Positions 61,483-64,000 of a DNA stretch of 64,000 nt are shown in pieces. This DNA comes from Blautia sp. An249 (GTDB lineage Bacteria; Bacillota; Clostridia; Lachnospirales; Lachnospiraceae), in NCBI RefSeq assembly GCF_002159835.1, contig NZ_NFJL01000011.1, positions 1 through 64,000 of the forward strand. Reading direction: 5' to 3'. The translations under genes were made by a program, and so were the position numbers. The notes under the pieces were generated by a model, which saw nothing but the letters and a program-made list of their open reading frames with translations, was not told the DNA's origin and did not search any database. Each line of letters begins with the position of its first letter. Position 1 is the stretch's first letter.

Positions 61483-64000
61483 TTGAATACATCAATACAT
61501 ACTTATACTCTGGGAATCGACATCGGTTCCACAACTGTAAAAATTGCTGTTCTGGATGAAGAGGCTCATCTTCTCTTTGCAGATTATGAACGTCACTTTG
61601 CCAACATCCAGGAAACTCTGGCTTCCCTTCTGGGAAAAGCCCGTAAACAGCTGGGGGAACTGACGGTACACCCCGTAATCACCGGTTCCGGCGGCCTCAC
61701 CCTGGCCAACCATCTGGAAGTTCCTTTTGTTCAGGAGGTCATTGCCGTTTCCACTTCTCTGGAAAAGTTTGCGCCGAAGACAGACGTGGCCATTGAACTT
61801 GGCGGGGAAGATGCGAAAATCATATATTTTGAAGGCGGAAATGTGGAACAGCGTATGAACGGAATCTGTGCGGGAGGAACCGGTTCTTTTATTGATCAGA
61901 TGGCTTCCCTTCTTCAGACAGACGCGCCGGGACTGAATGAATATGCGAAAAACTATCAGGCGCTCTATCCCATTGCCGCCCGCTGCGGCGTTTTCGCCAA
62001 AACGGATATTCAGCCTTTAATCAATGAGGGCGCCACAAAAGAAGATTTGTCAGCCTCCATTTTCCAGGCAGTTGTGAATCAGACCATCAGCGGTCTGGCC
62101 TGTGGAAAACCTATCCGAGGACATGTGGCTTTCCTGGGGGGGCCGCTTCACTTTCTCTCCGAATTAAAGGAAGCCTTTATCCGTACCTTAAAGTTAGATG
62201 AAGAGCATACCATTGTGCCGGAAAATTCTCATCTGTTTGCCGCTATAGGTTCTGCTCTGAATTATAAACCGGAAGTAACCGTTTCTCTGACTGCCATGCG
62301 GGACCGTCTGGCGGCCTCCATCCCCATGGATTTTGAAGTGGAACGTATGGAACCTCTGTTCTCTTCCGAAAAAGACTATAATGATTTCAATGAGAGACAG
62401 GCGCTCTATCATGTCCCAACCAAAGAACTGTCCGAATATCAGGGACGCTGTTATCTGGGAATTGATGCCGGTTCCACTACCACCAAAGCTGCCCTGGTAG
62501 GAGAAGACGGAACCCTGCTCTATTCCTTTTACAGCAACAACGACGGCAGCCCGTTAAAAACAAGTATCCGGGCCATCCAGGATATTTACCGGAAACTTCC
62601 GGGCTCTGCCGAAATTGCTTATTCCTGCTCCACCGGATACGGAGAAGCTTTAATTAAAGCCGCACTCCTTTTGGATGAGGGTGAGGTGGAAACGGTTTCT
62701 CATTACTATGCAGCCGCCTACTTCGATCCGGAAGTGGACTGTATTTTAGACATCGGCGGTCAGGACATGAAATGCATCAAAATTAAAAACCAGACCGTTG
62801 ACAGTGTCCAGTTAAATGAAGCCTGTTCTTCCGGATGCGGTTCCTTTATTGAAACCTTTGCCAAGTCCTTAAACTACAGTGTTCAGGATTTTGCCAAAGA
62901 GGCTCTTTTCGCTCAGCATCCCATTGATCTGGGAACCCGCTGTACCGTATTTATGAATTCCAAGGTAAAACAGGCTCAGAAAGAGGGGGCTTCCGTAGCC
63001 GATATTTCTGCCGGGCTTGCCTACTCAGTCATTAAGAACGCCCTTTATAAGGTCATTAAGGTATCCGACGCTTCTGAACTGGGAAAACACATTGTTGTTC
63101 AGGGCGGAACCTTCTATAATGACGCTGTTTTACGCAGTTTTGAAAAAATCGCCGGATGCGAAGCCATCCGTCCGGACATTGCCGGAATCATGGGAGCCTT
63201 CGGAGCGGCTCTGATTGCCCGGGAACGGTACACCCAGGGAAAAGAAACCACCATGCTGCCCATTGAAAAAATTAACAGTCTTCAGTACAAAACCACTATG
63301 GCAAACTGCAAAGGCTGTACCAATAACTGTCGTCTGACTATCAGCAAATTCAGCGGAGGACGTCAGTTTGTCAGCGGCAACCGCTGTGAAAAGGGAATCG
63401 GAAAGGAAAAGAACAAGGATAAAGTCCCCAATTTGTTTGATTACAAATACAAACGACTTTTTTCCTACAAGCCTCTGGATCCTGTATCCGCTGTCCGGGG
63501 AAAAGTGGGAATTCCCAGAGTTCTGAATATGTTTGAGAACTATCCGTTCTGGTACACCTTCTTTACCAGACTGAAATACCAGGTGATTCTCTCCCCAACC
63601 TCTACCAGAAAGATTTATGAGCTTGGCATTGAATCCATCCCCAGCGAATCCGAATGTTATCCGGCCAAGCTGGCCCACGGCCATGTAACCTGGCTTCTGC
63701 GAAATGACGTAAAATTTATTTTCTATCCCTGTATTCCTTATGAACGGGTGGAATTTCCGGACGCCGTCAACCATTATAACTGCCCCATTGTAACTTCTTA
63801 TCCGGAAAATATTAAAAACAATGTGGATGAGTTAAATGATCCCTCCATTGATTTCCGCAACCCGTTCCTGGCCTTTACTTCTGAACAGATTCTGACCGAC
63901 CGGCTGGTGGAAGAATTTGCGGATCTTCCTTCACAGGAAGTAAGGGAAGCCGCTCACGCTGCCTGGGAAGAACTGGAAGCCGCCAGAAAAGACGTGCAGA
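61483..64000 (+). CDS. 2-hydroxyacyl-CoA dehydratase-type activase, large fusion protein (partial)
   Basis: The frame is open to the window end, giving about 839 residues of a protein whose family is usually near 1400. Two tandem BcrAD/BadFG-type ATPase domains are seen. The first starts at about residue 9 (YTLGIDIGSTTVKIAVLD), with GGEDAKI and CAGGTGSFIDQMA. The second starts at about 325 (YLGIDAGSTTTKAALVG), with GGQDMKC and CSSGCGSFIETFA, where the Cys would hold the bridging Fe-S cluster. From about 605 a DUF2229/HgdB-like region begins (NCKGCTNNCRL). The likely start is TTG at 61483, 12 bases after AGGAGG. No ATG is in frame. Its target dehydratase is unknown. Confidence 0.85.
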   Translation, partial: MNTSIHTYTLGIDIGSTTVKIAVLDEEAHLLFADYERHFANIQETLASLLGKARKQLGELTVHPVITGSGGLTLANHLEVPFVQEVIAVSTSLEKFAPKTDVAIELGGEDAKIIYFEGGNVEQRMNGICAGGTGSFIDQMASLLQTDAPGLNEYAKNYQALYPIAARCGVFAKTDIQPLINEGATKEDLSASIFQAVVNQTISGLACGKPIRGHVAFLGGPLHFLSELKEAFIRTLKLDEEHTIVPENSHLFAAIGSALNYKPEVTVSLTAMRDRLAASIPMDFEVERMEPLFSSEKDYNDFNERQALYHVPTKELSEYQGRCYLGIDAGSTTTKAALVGEDGTLLYSFYSNNDGSPLKTSIRAIQDIYRKLPGSAEIAYSCSTGYGEALIKAALLLDEGEVETVSHYYAAAYFDPEVDCILDIGGQDMKCIKIKNQTVDSVQLNEACSSGCGSFIETFAKSLNYSVQDFAKEALFAQHPIDLGTRCTVFMNSKVKQAQKEGASVADISAGLAYSVIKNALYKVIKVSDASELGKHIVVQGGTFYNDAVLRSFEKIAGCEAIRPDIAGIMGAFGAALIARERYTQGKETTMLPIEKINSLQYKTTMANCKGCTNNCRLTISKFSGGRQFVSGNRCEKGIGKEKNKDKVPNLFDYKYKRLFSYKPLDPVSAVRGKVGIPRVLNMFENYPFWYTFFTRLKYQVILSPTSTRKIYELGIESIPSESECYPAKLAHGHVTWLLRNDVKFIFYPCIPYERVEFPDAVNHYNCPIVTSYPENIKNNVDELNDPSIDFRNPFLAFTSEQILTDRLVEEFADLPSQEVREAAHAAWEELEAARKDVQ

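Noticed and set aside
1-64000. CRISPR arrays, insertion sequences, prophage or rRNA genes
   Set aside because: No regularly spaced repeats, transposase or phage proteins, or rRNA sequence were seen; the repeated palindromes found do not have spacer structure.

Overview
This window looks like a chromosomal segment from a Gram-positive, strictly fermentative Clostridia, most likely a Lachnospiraceae (Blautia-like) gut anaerobe. The reasons are the strong AGGAGG ribosome-binding sites, consensus TTGACA/TATAAT promoters, moderate GC, a type III glutamine synthetase, ATP-dependent PEPCK, a K+-type membrane pyrophosphatase, a GatCAB/archaeal-type AspRS pair and a large 2-hydroxyacyl-CoA dehydratase-type activase. 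I see no phage, insertion sequence, CRISPR array or rRNA operon. It reads as core metabolism with a few unusual details.

Layout. 0-5 kb: a TraX-family membrane protein, a left-handed beta-helix protein, topoisomerase III and aspartate-semialdehyde dehydrogenase. 5-12.4 kb: argH, alanine dehydrogenase, then gatB-gatA-gatC behind an archaeal-type aspartyl-tRNA synthetase (indirect Asn-tRNA route). 12.4-26.1 kb is a nitrogen/glutamine block. On the minus strand it has pyrG-gltB-gltD, then glnA and an ANTAR RNA-binding regulator. Divergently it has glnN (GS type III)-purF. 26-38 kb: queH, an ABC transporter pair without a binding protein, pckA, zinc-ribbon proteins, a DUF134-NifX fusion, a MATE exporter, a two-gene SufB/SufC system, an acyltransferase and a homocysteine methyltransferase-like gene. 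37.6-45.6 kb: one long minus-strand operon of an amidohydrolase, potABCD, ptsI and a DUF362 ferredoxin protein. 45.6-50.4 kb: tRNA-Thr, an MscS channel, a GlgB-like protein with a degraded active site, and fructokinase. 50.4-59.6 kb: hppA and an operon leuB-ilvD-ilvB-serC-serA-small ORF. 59.7-64 kb: yajC-tgt and the activase, which runs off the window.

The most interesting signal is shared RNA architecture in the nitrogen block. The leaders of glnA, glnN and pyrG-gltBD each carry a short hairpin with the hexaloop AANGGC (AAGGGC, AACGGC, AATGGC). It is placed so that the loop's GGC and its 3' stem also form the 5' arm of a terminator or terminator-like hairpin. A/G at loop positions 1 and 4 is the known signature of ANTAR-protein targets, and an ANTAR protein with a receiver domain lacking the phospho-acceptor is encoded directly after glnA. 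This suggests a local antitermination regulon controlling glutamine and glutamate synthesis. Other notable points are an apparently inactive GlgB paralog, a 48-aa basic protein in the serine operon, a 97-aa orphan behind tRNA-Thr, two copies of a structured dispersed repeat, and 13-bp direct repeats upstream of the DUF134-NifX gene.
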